Shown here: piece after piece, positions 1 to 7,300 of the stretch
Layout: each line of letters begins with the position of its first letter
Position numbering within the stretch: position 1 is the first letter of the stretch
NCBI GenBank assembly: GCA_043424675.1
Contig: JBHWPB010000154.1
Location: forward strand, 1-8,857
DNA: 8,857 nt
Direction: 5' to 3'
Source of the DNA: JBHWPB01 sp043424675
Lineage (GTDB): Bacteria > Bacillota > Bacilli > Lactobacillales > Carnobacteriaceae_A
Translations under genes and position numbers: made by a program
Notes under the pieces: model-generated
Databases searched by the model: none
What the model saw: the letters and a program-made list of their open reading frames with translations, nothing else
Told to the model about the DNA's origin: nothing

Positions 1-792
1 CTGACCGTGTTTTTTATAGGTGTTTTTTGGTCCATACATTTCGTCTCCCACTACGGGGTGTTGAATAAATTTAAAGTGAACGCGAATCTGATGTGTTCGC
101 CCCGTCTCGAGCTGTGCGGACACTAAAGTATAATCTTCGAAATGTTCATCTACTTCAAAGTGTGTAATCGATTCTTTACCTTCACTTATTACAATATAAC
201 TTAAGCGATCACTGGGATTTCTTCCGATGGGAGCATCGATTTTTCCTTTGCTGTTTTGTATATTCCCGTGTACTAAAACTTGATATTCTCTCAAAGGCAT
301 CTGATTTTTAAACTGTTGGGCCAAACTGTCGTGGCTTTCATTGTTTTTGGCGACAACTAAAAGACCAGATGTATCCTTGTCTAAACGATGAACAATTCCT
401 GGTCGATACTCACCATTCAGATCAGATAATTCACCAAACTGATAGATCAGTCCATTTGCCAGCGTGCCACTCGTGTTTCCAGGAGCTGGGTGGACCACTA
501 AATCTTTTTCTTTTAAGACGACTGCTATATCTGAATCTTCATAAATAACAGGAATTTTTAGGTTTTCTGGTTCCAGCCCCTGCTCTTCTTCCTGCTGAGG
601 GAGATCAACAGTAATTTTGTCATCCTCTTGAATTTTATAATTAGCTTTTACCTTTTCTCCGTTGACTCGAATGTGACCTTCTTCTAACCCCCTTTGTATA
701 GCAGAACGCGAGTGTCCTTCTAAAGATGGCGTTAAAAATTTGTCAATTCTCTCAGAAATAGGATCATCCTCTGTGATTAAAATTTCTCGCAT
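1..792 (-). CDS. rluD: RluD-family 23S rRNA pseudouridine synthase (C-terminus cut by window edge)
   Basis: Isomerises specific uridines of large-subunit rRNA to pseudouridine, in the cytoplasm. I translated 264 residues from the ATG at 792 with no stop before the window edge; the family is usually about 300 aa, so roughly 35 C-terminal residues are missing. An S4-type RNA-binding domain spans about residues 14-61 (ERIDKFL, HSRSAIQRGLEEGHIRVNG). The catalytic motif HRLDKDTSGLLVVAK begins at H135, making D138 the expected catalytic aspartate. The second family motif GRTHQIRVH is at 231-239. It starts 3 nt after the lspA stop codon, so the two are surely co-transcribed; this pair is a common Firmicute arrangement (lspA-ylyB in Bacillus). 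The ribosome site GGAAAGGAG (805-813) lies inside the end of lspA, about 12 nt before the ATG. Whether the target is the RluD sites or another 23S position cannot be told from sequence; the Bacillus orthologue is named ylyB. Confidence 0.95.
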   Translation of the reverse strand, partial: MREILITEDDPISERIDKFLTPSLEGHSRSAIQRGLEEGHIRVNGEKVKANYKIQEDDKITVDLPQQEEEQGLEPENLKIPVIYEDSDIAVVLKEKDLVVHPAPGNTSGTLANGLIYQFGELSDLNGEYRPGIVHRLDKDTSGLLVVAKNNESHDSLAQQFKNQMPLREYQVLVHGNIQNSKGKIDAPIGRNPSDRLSYIVISEGKESITHFEVDEHFEDYTLVSAQLETGRTHQIRVHFKFIQHPVVGDEMYGPKNTYKKHGQ

Positions 793-795
793 AGT

Positions 796-1257
796 TTAAG
801 ATAACTCCTTTCCTTCTTCTTCAGAGAAGAAAATGATGTAGACAAACAACAAGATAACCCCGATATTTAAAGAGACATCGGCGACATTAAAAATAGGAAA
901 GTTTATAAACTCGAGACGGATCATATCAATCACATATTGATAGAGTAGACGATCGATAAAGTTTCCTATCGCTCCGCCTAAAATAAAAGCGAGACCCGTA
1001 GAAAACAATTTACTGTCTTTCCCATGCTTTTGCAGCTGATAAACAATGACGACAATAACCGCGATTGTGACAATGTAGAAGAACCACATCTGGCCTTCGA
1101 GAATGTTGCCTGCTGCTCCGGTATTTCTGTAATATGTCAATGATAAAACGTTGTCGATAACAGGAATTGTTTCTCCTAGTTCAATATTACTTACCGTCAG
1201 CTGTTTTGTCCACTGATCGATAATTACTACTAATAATGCAATACCATAGTATATCAA
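796..1257 (-). CDS. lspA: Lipoprotein signal peptidase (signal peptidase II)
   Basis: Membrane aspartic protease that removes the signal peptide from diacylglyceryl-modified prolipoproteins at the lipobox cysteine. The protein has 153 residues, a normal size, with four hydrophobic membrane segments (about 1-20, 55-75, 84-100 and 129-145). The residues reported as important in the B. subtilis enzyme are all visible: D14 in IIDQWTK, N99 and D102 in GGAIGNFIDR, and N124, A126 and D127 in FNVADVS. D102 and D127 are the expected catalytic pair. The start is TTG: no ATG lies nearby in frame, and a strong GGAGGAC site sits immediately upstream. It is first in an operon with the downstream pseudouridine synthase and is divergent from two lipoprotein genes that would be its substrates. 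The end of the gene also encodes the ribosome site of the next gene. Confidence 0.97.
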   Translation of the reverse strand: MIYYGIALLVVIIDQWTKQLTVSNIELGETIPVIDNVLSLTYYRNTGAAGNILEGQMWFFYIVTIAVIVVIVYQLQKHGKDSKLFSTGLAFILGGAIGNFIDRLLYQYVIDMIRLEFINFPIFNVADVSLNIGVILLFVYIIFFSEEEGKELS

Positions 1258-1263
1258 AATAAT

Positions 1264-1270
1264 GTCCTCC
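1264..1270 (-). promoter_or_regulatory. Ribosome binding site that supports the TTG start of lspA
   Basis: GGAGGAC on the minus strand, 6 nt before the TTG at 1257. The strength and spacing of this site decide in favour of the unusual TTG start; ATT codons rather than an alternative start lie between the site and the TTG. Confidence 0.85.
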
Positions 1271-1288
1271 GTTTATTAGATTTTCTTT

Positions 1289-1297
1289 AGTATACCA
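1289..1297 (-). promoter_or_regulatory. Extended -10 promoter of lspA
   Basis: The minus strand reads TGGTATACT: a TG dinucleotide one base before a TATACT hexamer, the extended -10 form used by the main sigma factor. The -35 match is weak (TTTGGA or TTGGAG around 1311-1317), which is tolerated with an extended -10. Transcription would begin near 1282, leaving a leader of about 25 nt with the GGAGGAC site inside it. Confidence 0.65.
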
Positions 1298-1351
1298 CGA
1301 CTTCCCTTCCCTCCAAATGCGATAAAATATCAGCAACTCCCGGCGCCTCAT

Positions 1352-1380
1352 GTTAAATAAATTAAAATGAAAGTTAAATA
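1352..1380 (+). repeat. Short direct repeat GTTAAATA, 21 bp apart
   Basis: GTTAAATA occurs at 1352-1359 and again at 1373-1380, so the copies lie 21 bp apart, two helical turns. The stretch is A/T-rich between the two divergent promoters, and another GTTAAC lies at 1405-1410. It may be a protein-binding site or upstream A/T-rich promoter sequence, but such short repeats can arise by chance in A/T-rich DNA. Confidence 0.3.
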
Positions 1381-1424
1381 GTGGTTTTCTCAAACTCGAC
1401 CTTTGTTAACTCTTTCTTGACTGG

Positions 1425-1448
1425 TATCGCTTTCTAAGAAAGGCGATA
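1425..1448 (+). promoter_or_regulatory. Imperfect dyad, possible operator of the envelope operon
   Basis: TATCG-C-TTTCT, one central base, AGAAA-GG-CGATA: the left arm 1425-1435 pairs with the right arm 1437-1448 over 11 bp, with one extra G in the right arm. It occupies the space where the -35 element should be, ending 5 bp before the -10 hexamer, which is where a repressor or class II activator would bind. As RNA it would be upstream of the predicted start of transcription, so it is more likely a DNA site than a hairpin in the message. The regulator is not identifiable. Confidence 0.5.
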
Positions 1449-1450
1449 AA

Positions 1451-1459
1451 TGCTATACT
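1451..1459 (+). promoter_or_regulatory. Extended -10 promoter of the three-gene envelope operon
   Basis: TGCTATACT: TG one base before the hexamer TATACT. No good -35 lies at 16-18 bp (TTTCTA or similar); a TTGACT at 1417-1422 is 31 bp away and too far to pair with it. The start of transcription would be near 1466, about 35 nt before the ATG at 1500. The core TGnTATACTA is the same as in the divergent lspA promoter. Confidence 0.65.
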
Positions 1460-1484
1460 AGTTAGGAAATTCTATATCATGATT

Positions 1485-1493
1485 AAAGGAAGG
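1485..1493 (+). promoter_or_regulatory. Ribosome binding site that sets the lipoprotein start at 1500
   Basis: AAAGGAAGG followed by 6 nt and ATG at 1500. An in-frame ATG at 1479 has no comparable site and would lie only about 13 nt after the predicted transcription start, so 1500 is preferred. Confidence 0.85.
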
Positions 1494-1499
1494 TACTAC

Positions 1500-2150
1500 A
1501 TGTCCAACAGTAAATCAAAAGCGTTACTATTTTTAGGAACAAGTAGTCTATTATTTTTAACAGGTTGTCAAAATGAATTATCGGCATTATCAAATCATAG
1601 TGAAAACGTCTCTAGCCTTTCTAATGAAACGGTGGCTGAGGTCAACACTATTACGGAGATTGAAAGCAACTTGCAAGAAGCTTATGAAAGGACATTTGAA
1701 GAGGATGAAGATTTATCAAGCTTCAGCGATGAATCCAGTCCTGTGTTTGAAAATATTCAAACCAGAAGAGATTCTATCGAAAATGTCCAATCTCATACTT
1801 CAGACTTAGAAAAAATTTCCACTTCACTTGCAGACTTTGAAGCAGAAGAAGTAGATCCAAACCAAGTGGCAGCTTGGTCGGATAGTCTGCAGACTTCTAT
1901 TGATACATTAAATTCTTATACTGATACGTATGCGTCTTCTCTGGATGAACAGACTTCTTATTTCCAATCTTTAGGCACTGAAGAAGCGAATAATGAAATT
2001 TTAGTTAGTGGCATCGAAAGTATCCAAGCGACAGATCAAACTATAAATGATTTATTGGCAGAGCTAGATGAATCTTTTTCTCAGTTACAAGAAGAAACTA
2101 GCAACATCCAAAGCACGGTTCAAGGCTTGGCCGAAGAAGGAGAAGGATAA
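1500..2150 (+). CDS. Highly acidic YkyA-like lipoprotein
   Basis: Predicted membrane-anchored lipoprotein of 216 residues facing the outside of the cell. From the ATG at 1500 the signal peptide reads MSNSKSKALLFLGTSSLLFL with lipobox LTGC and modified cysteine C23. The rest appears largely alpha-helical and probably coiled-coil, with no cysteines after C23 and no enzymatic motif. Its lipobox, length, helical character and pattern (an early segment with LQEAYERTF, then RRDSIENV) recall the YkyA family of putative cell-wall-binding lipoproteins, whose function is unknown; this is recognition by eye, not a search result. By hand count the mature part has 44 Asp/Glu against only 4 Lys/Arg, which is odd even for this family. 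It is first in an operon with a deacetylase and a glycoside hydrolase, so an envelope role such as scaffold, spacer or binding partner for those enzymes is an inference. Its last codons encode the ribosome site of the next gene. Confidence 0.85.
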   Translation: MSNSKSKALLFLGTSSLLFLTGCQNELSALSNHSENVSSLSNETVAEVNTITEIESNLQEAYERTFEEDEDLSSFSDESSPVFENIQTRRDSIENVQSHTSDLEKISTSLADFEAEEVDPNQVAAWSDSLQTSIDTLNSYTDTYASSLDEQTSYFQSLGTEEANNEILVSGIESIQATDQTINDLLAELDESFSQLQEETSNIQSTVQGLAEEGEG

Positions 2151-2153
2151 ATT

Positions 2154-2969
2154 ATGAAAAAATATCTTTATGTTTCTATTCTCGCTTCTGCGCTTTTTTT
2201 GGCTGGGTGCGGAGACCAGGAAGCTGCAGAACCTTCAAGTTCTAACCAGGATGTTGCCACAGAAGAAAATGAAAACGTTGATTCTGAGGGCCAAGAAGAA
2301 AGTACTCCCGCAGAACCTCAATATGCGATGGATTCGAATTTCTTTATCCGTTCTTTAGATCCAGAAAATGAAGAAGACTTGGTTCTTCTCACCTTTGATG
2401 ATGCCCCTTATGGGAATTCACTGGAAATTGCCGATGTACTAGAAGAACATGATGCCAATGCCATCTTTTTTGTAAATGGTATGTATGTGGAAGATGAAGA
2501 AGGTGCAGCTGTTCTTAAAGAACTCCATGACAGAGGCTTTGAGATTGGAAACCATACTCACACCCATGCAACTCTCCCTGACTATGACGAAGCTACACAA
2601 AGGGAAGAAATTATAAAAACGAATGAGATAATCGAAGAAATTACAGGCGAAAGCCCTCGCTTCTTCCGTGCGCCTCACGGAATGATGACAGATTATTCTG
2701 AACAAGTGGTAGCTGAAGAAGAAATGATGTGGATGAACTGGTCTTTTGGTTATGATTGGATGCCAGAATACCAAGATGCTGCTGCCCTTACGGATGTGAC
2801 ATTAAATGGGGGACTGCTCTCTGATGGAGCTAACATCCTTATGCATGACCGTGAATGGACCGCAGGAGCGACCCCAGCTATTGTCGAAGGTTTATTAGAA
2901 AGAGATTTTACGATTGTGGATCCCCATCTTCTTTCAACTGAACCTTTAGAAAGCGAGGAAACAAATTAA
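2154..2969 (+). CDS. Polysaccharide deacetylase lipoprotein (CE4, NodB fold)
   Basis: Predicted metal-dependent enzyme that removes N- or O-acetyl groups from an extracellular or cell-wall glycan. The protein has 271 residues: signal peptide with lipobox LAGC (C19), an acidic low-complexity linker (about 20-57), then a NodB domain (about 75-258). All five CE4 motifs can be seen: TFDDAP (80-85, D82 presumed base, D83 metal ligand), NHTHTH (133-138, H134 and H138 ligands), FRAPHG (171-176), YDW (200-202) and LMHD (229-232, H231). They differ from the textbook forms TFDDGP, H-S/T-x-x-H and RPPYG in minor ways, but all ligands are kept, so activity is expected. The overall look, with WSFGYDW and LMHDREWT, resembles the lipoprotein deacetylase group that includes B. 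subtilis YxkH; the substrate is not known to me. It starts 3 nt after the previous stop, with GAAGGAGAAGG upstream. By hand count the mature part has 61 Asp/Glu against 9 Lys/Arg. Confidence 0.92.
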   Translation: MKKYLYVSILASALFLAGCGDQEAAEPSSSNQDVATEENENVDSEGQEESTPAEPQYAMDSNFFIRSLDPENEEDLVLLTFDDAPYGNSLEIADVLEEHDANAIFFVNGMYVEDEEGAAVLKELHDRGFEIGNHTHTHATLPDYDEATQREEIIKTNEIIEEITGESPRFFRAPHGMMTDYSEQVVAEEEMMWMNWSFGYDWMPEYQDAAALTDVTLNGGLLSDGANILMHDREWTAGATPAIVEGLLERDFTIVDPHLLSTEPLESEETN

Positions 2970-2971
2970 CA

Positions 2972-4219
2972 ATGTATACTCTTAAAAAATTAACTTTGTC
3001 TCTGTCTCTCTTGAGTTTATTCACTTCTCCTCTCTCAGTTTCTGCTACGGAAGTTGATACTTCTAGTCAAACAGAAGAACCTTCAACAGAAAGTTCTGAA
3101 GAATCTAATCTCATCGCTATTCCTGAGAAGCCTATTCTCGAAGTGCCCAATGACTATCCGAGTCAATTTACTTATGATGACGGTGTAGACATTGCCTATC
3201 CAGAAGATGGGGTGAAAGGAATTTATGTCACGGGCTATTCAGCTGCCGGTGACAAAATGGACGAGCTCGTTGATCTTGTCAATGCAAGTGACCTCAACGC
3301 TATGGTCGTCGATGTGAAAGATGATTGGGGAAATATTACCCTTGAGATGAATTCCGATAATTCCTTAGTAGAAGAATTTACAAATTCATATCAAGAACTC
3401 GAACCCTTAATGAATACTATGGAAGAAAATGACATCTACCCTATTGCACGTATTGTTGTTTTTAAAGATTCACTTCTCTCTGAGAAATACCCCGAACTAT
3501 CTTTCAGACATCCCGATGGCTCTGTCTGGACAAACGGTAATGGCGAGGCTTTCGTCAACCCTTTCCAAAAAGAGGTCTGGGAATACAACGTTGAAGTTGC
3601 TAAGCAAGCGGCGATGATGGGATTCAAAGAAATTCAATTCGACTATGTTCGTTTCCCTGAAGGCTTTGAAAACATGGCAGACCAACTCGACTATTCCCTA
3701 GGAGATTATGCAGACTCATCGGATGATGTTGAAGCACGTGTCGATGCAGTTTCTGATTTTGTGGAGTACGCCAATAAAGAATTAAAACCTTACGGTGCCG
3801 ATGTTTCAGTGGATATCTTTGGTTATGCTGCGACTATTCCTGCGGCTCCTGGTATTGGTCAAGACTTCTCTAGAATTGCAGAGAATGTTGATGTTATTTC
3901 TTCCATGATTTACCCAAGTCACTGGGGGAATGGCTACTTCGACATCCCTGTTCCAGATTTAGAACCCTACCGCCTCGTCGATGAATATATGCAGGTAGAA
4001 TTGGACATCCTCTCTCAACTCGACAATCCGCCGATAACCAGACCATGGTTACAAGATTTCACCGCTTCTTACCTTGGTGCAGGGAACTACCAAAATTATG
4101 GACCTGCTGAAGTTGAAGCTCAGATTCAAGCTCTAGCCGATCATGGTGTCTATGAATATCTCCTGTGGGACGCTTCAAACAACTATACCGAAGGCGTTGA
4201 CTACACACCGAACGATTAG
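2972..4219 (+). CDS. Secreted putative glycoside hydrolase, DUF4015 family
   Basis: Predicted extracellular TIM-barrel glycosidase of unknown substrate. The protein has 415 residues with an ordinary signal peptide (about 1-25, cleavage after VSA, no lipobox), an acidic Ser/Glu linker (about 26-46) and one long domain (about 78-405). Family-type strands are clear: GVKGIYVTGYSA (80-91), MVVDVKDDWG (111-120), YPIARIVVFKD (156-166), VNPFQKEVWEYNVEVAKQA (195-213), GFKEIQFDYVRFPEG (217-231), VSVDIFGY (278-285) and YEYLLWDASNNY (394-405). Acidic residues at strand ends (D114, D117, E220, D224, D281, D400) are candidates for catalysis, but I cannot assign the acid/base and nucleophile. It starts 2 nt after the deacetylase stop, with GCGAGGA about 12 nt before the ATG, so all three genes should be made together. 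It is last in the operon and is followed by a strong terminator. It probably acts on the same glycan as the deacetylase; that is inference. Confidence 0.9.
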   Translation: MYTLKKLTLSLSLLSLFTSPLSVSATEVDTSSQTEEPSTESSEESNLIAIPEKPILEVPNDYPSQFTYDDGVDIAYPEDGVKGIYVTGYSAAGDKMDELVDLVNASDLNAMVVDVKDDWGNITLEMNSDNSLVEEFTNSYQELEPLMNTMEENDIYPIARIVVFKDSLLSEKYPELSFRHPDGSVWTNGNGEAFVNPFQKEVWEYNVEVAKQAAMMGFKEIQFDYVRFPEGFENMADQLDYSLGDYADSSDDVEARVDAVSDFVEYANKELKPYGADVSVDIFGYAATIPAAPGIGQDFSRIAENVDVISSMIYPSHWGNGYFDIPVPDLEPYRLVDEYMQVELDILSQLDNPPITRPWLQDFTASYLGAGNYQNYGPAEVEAQIQALADHGVYEYLLWDASNNYTEGVDYTPND

Positions 4220-4270
4220 TGATCACGTGGTTTGAATGAAAATAAAGAGTCAATAGGAATCATAAAAAAT

Positions 4271-4310
4271 AAAAAGTTCGACTATGTATTTTACGATAGT
4301 CGAACTTTTT
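4271..4310. terminator. Bidirectional intrinsic terminator between convergent operons
   Basis: A perfect 15 bp inverted repeat, AAAAAGTTCGACTAT (4271-4285) and its complement (4296-4310), around a 10 nt loop. The right arm ends in TTTTT for plus-strand transcripts, and the left flank (AAAAAATAAAAA from 4263) gives a longer U-tract on the minus strand. It therefore stops both the envelope operon, 51 bp after its last stop codon, and addA, 23 bp after its stop codon. Confidence 0.93.
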
Positions 4311-4333
4311 ATGTGTTGAAAATATTTCACTGA

Positions 4334-7300
4334 TTAGTTTTTAATAGTGACGGGAACAATTTCTGTATTATCTAAAAGAACCAAGTAGGACTCGCTGACT
4401 GTGACATCTAAAATCGATTCGATAGCAATCTGGTAAAGGTTCAATTGGCCTCGGTATTTGGAGAGCATCGCTTCAGCTGCTTGGTCTCCGTAGCGAGTTA
4501 CCTTATCTGTTTTATAATCAAAAAGCACATAAGAACCATCATCTTTTTGAAATATCCCATCTGCAATTCCATGGATGAGAATCTGGTCATCAGAGGGTAT
4601 ATCAGGATAAATACGATTGGCTGGTATTTTTAGTGAAAAAGATAATTCTCTTTCTAATGTTTCTTCATGATGTGTCATTCGCTCTGCAAGAGCAGTTTCA
4701 AAAAACTGTACGAGTTTTTCGACATCGATATAAGCAGCGACCTCAGCATGAATAGAGCCGTTCGCGACAAGTTTATCGATCTGATCTTGTATGTCTTTTC
4801 TGCCAGGAAGCGTTTGGAATGAAATGACCTGAAGGACTAAGTGGGTTGCCATTCCGATCTCTGCTGGTGTAGGGACTTGTACTTCAGAAATAAACTTTGG
4901 CCGTTCCAGCTCATCGATCACATACCGGTTCTGTCCCTGGGGCCGTCGCTCATCGAATTGGACAAGTCTACTTAAATCGGGATCTTCAAAGAGTCGTTTT
5001 ATCTCAGATACCGATTGGTAACTTGTCGTATGAGTCGCTGCCTTATGAGGATATTCATAATTCATCAGATCTCGGCTTTTTTCAAGCAACTCGTTCGTCA
5101 GACCAATGTCTTCATCTTTAGCTAACTGCAAATCTCCTTTTCTGAAGGAATCATACCAAGAGACCTTTTCTTTTCCGACAGCTTCAGAAATCAACTGACC
5201 CATCGCCTCGTCACCATAAAAGGAAACTCTGAAAGGGGATACTTCTCCTCGGTTCACTAATATATTGTTTGCTCCATCAATCTCACTGTAGCGGATCAGG
5301 GCGCTCCCGACCCAGTCCAGCATGGTCTGTTTGCCGCCTAAACGATTAGAAATAGGAAGCGTCGTTTCAGTATGGCTGGAGACACTCGACCATTCTTGTA
5401 CCGCTTTTCCCGCATTATCGTAACGGCCTATCAATATCAGTTTCTGTTCGGCCCGCGTTAAAGCCACATAGAGGATTCTCATTTCCTCCGAATAGGCTTT
5501 TCTTTGGATTTCATTTTTTAGCCCTGTGTGAGCGAGAGTTTTAGCTTTAATCCGGCTTCCTGCATCGATGTATTTGGTCGCTATTCCGTAATTTTTATCC
5601 AATAAAACGTCTCCTTGATAGTCGACGCCTGTGATCTGTTTAGAGAGTTCGAACAAGATAACGATCGGAAATTGCAGTCCCTTACTCGCATGGGTTGTCA
5701 TCACACGAACGGCATTTTCGTGAGCAGAAAGAGCGCTTGGTTCTGACAAGTCGTTGTCTCTTTCTTGCATTCTCTCTATAAATTGTATGAAGCGGTACAG
5801 ACCTTTGAATTCCGTTCGTTCAAACACTTGAGCACGTTCATACAAAGCATGCAGATTCGCTTTTCTTTGCTTTCCTCCCGGCATGCCGGCAACAAAGTCC
5901 AGATAGCCTGTCGCGCTGTAAATCCGCCAGATAAGTTCACTGATGGTGATTCTCTCGGAAATATCACGCCACCCACTAAGCTGGTCTAAGAAATCTGACA
6001 CTGTCTTGTAGAGCTTAGGAGAAGTAGGATTGCCTTTGTTAGCTTCCATATAAGTCAACAGAGCAGTAAAATAATCTGATTCTTTATTCGCTATCCGAAT
6101 CTCTGCCAGTTCATTTTCCTTTAATCCAACGATAGGTGATCTTAAAACCGCCGCTGTCGGAATATCTTGATAGGGGTTATCAATCATTTTTAAAACCGAC
6201 ATCATCGTTGTCACTTCTGTCGTCTGAAAATAGTTCTGTGTTTCATTCACTGACACCGGAATATTATATTCTTGAAATATAGATTGTATCTTGAGATTAT
6301 GCTGTTTGGTTCGTGTCAGCACAACAAAATCGCTGTAGTTTACTGGGCGATTTTCCTCCGTTGCTTTGTCATAAATAGTTTTTTCATTCTCAATCATGCT
6401 TTTTATCTTCAAGGCTAATAAATTAATCTCACCTTCTGTAGAATCAGGAAAGAGATCTTCTTCTAATTCATCGTCTGTCTCATAGATTAATAACTCTGTT
6501 TCAAAGTCTTCACCATCAGGGTAGTCAGGTTTGAGATCTCCCTTAATAAGAGCTTGCGATTCATCATAATCAATCTCCCCTACTTCTTCATCCATGAGCT
6601 GTGTAAATAATAAATTGACAAAGGAGAGAATTTCTTTTCGAGACCGGAAATTTTCTAACAGAATAACCCGTTCTCCTGACTCTTCTCCTTTAAAATCTAA
6701 GAATTTTTCGATAAAGAGCTGTGGCTCTGCCTGTCGAAAACGATAGATAGACTGTTTCACATCTCCTACCATAAAGCGATTTCCTGTAGCCGCCTCAGGA
6801 TAAGCTACTTTCTTTAGAATTTCTTCTTGCAGGATACTCGTATCTTGATATTCATCGATTAATACTTCTTCAAAAAAGCGTCTGTAGTACTCACAGGCCA
6901 CATAAACTTCCTCTTCTTTAGTGTTTAAAATCTCCAGAGAGCGATGCTCCAAGTCGTTAAAATCAATGAGCTGTCTCTCTTTCTTATACTCCGCGTATCT
7001 TTTGTTAAAAAGATCAGTTATTTTCGCTAACGTTGCAACAGGTTCTCTCATCTCTTCCAGAAGATAGATTTGAGTTGAGACAGGAGCAAAAAAGTAATCG
7101 TTTTTCAACGTTTTATCGATAATATTTTTTGCCTTATTGCGATAGCCGTCCCGCACGATATCCCGTACGAAGTCTTTACGAGTATCATCTTCATCTTTCG
7201 GAACTTTCCACTGGGGCCACTTATGGGTATGAATCAATTCATAAGCTCTCTCTACTTTTTCTTGAGCGATACTTTCGACCAACTCTTTGAAGAATTCCAA

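Noticed and set aside
1187..1393. Small minus-strand open frame overlapping the lspA start
   Set aside because: Covers the lspA promoter and start region in another frame, and its product resembles no known protein.
1417..1459. TTGACT with TATACT as one promoter, possibly MerR-type with a dyad in the spacer
   Set aside because: The spacer is 31 bp; even MerR-type promoters use about 19-20 bp.
1479..1499. Earlier in-frame ATG for the YkyA-like lipoprotein
   Set aside because: No good ribosome site before it, almost at the predicted transcription start, and the strong AAAGGAAGG site lies after it and serves the ATG at 1500.
2439..2774. Open frame of 111 codons antisense to the deacetylase
   Set aside because: Lies wholly inside a well-supported CE4 gene; a shadow of its codon use with no promoter or ribosome site recognised.
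4219..4229. Short palindromes GTGATCAC and CACGTG after the hydrolase gene
   Set aside because: Too short to be informative and located downstream of the operon.
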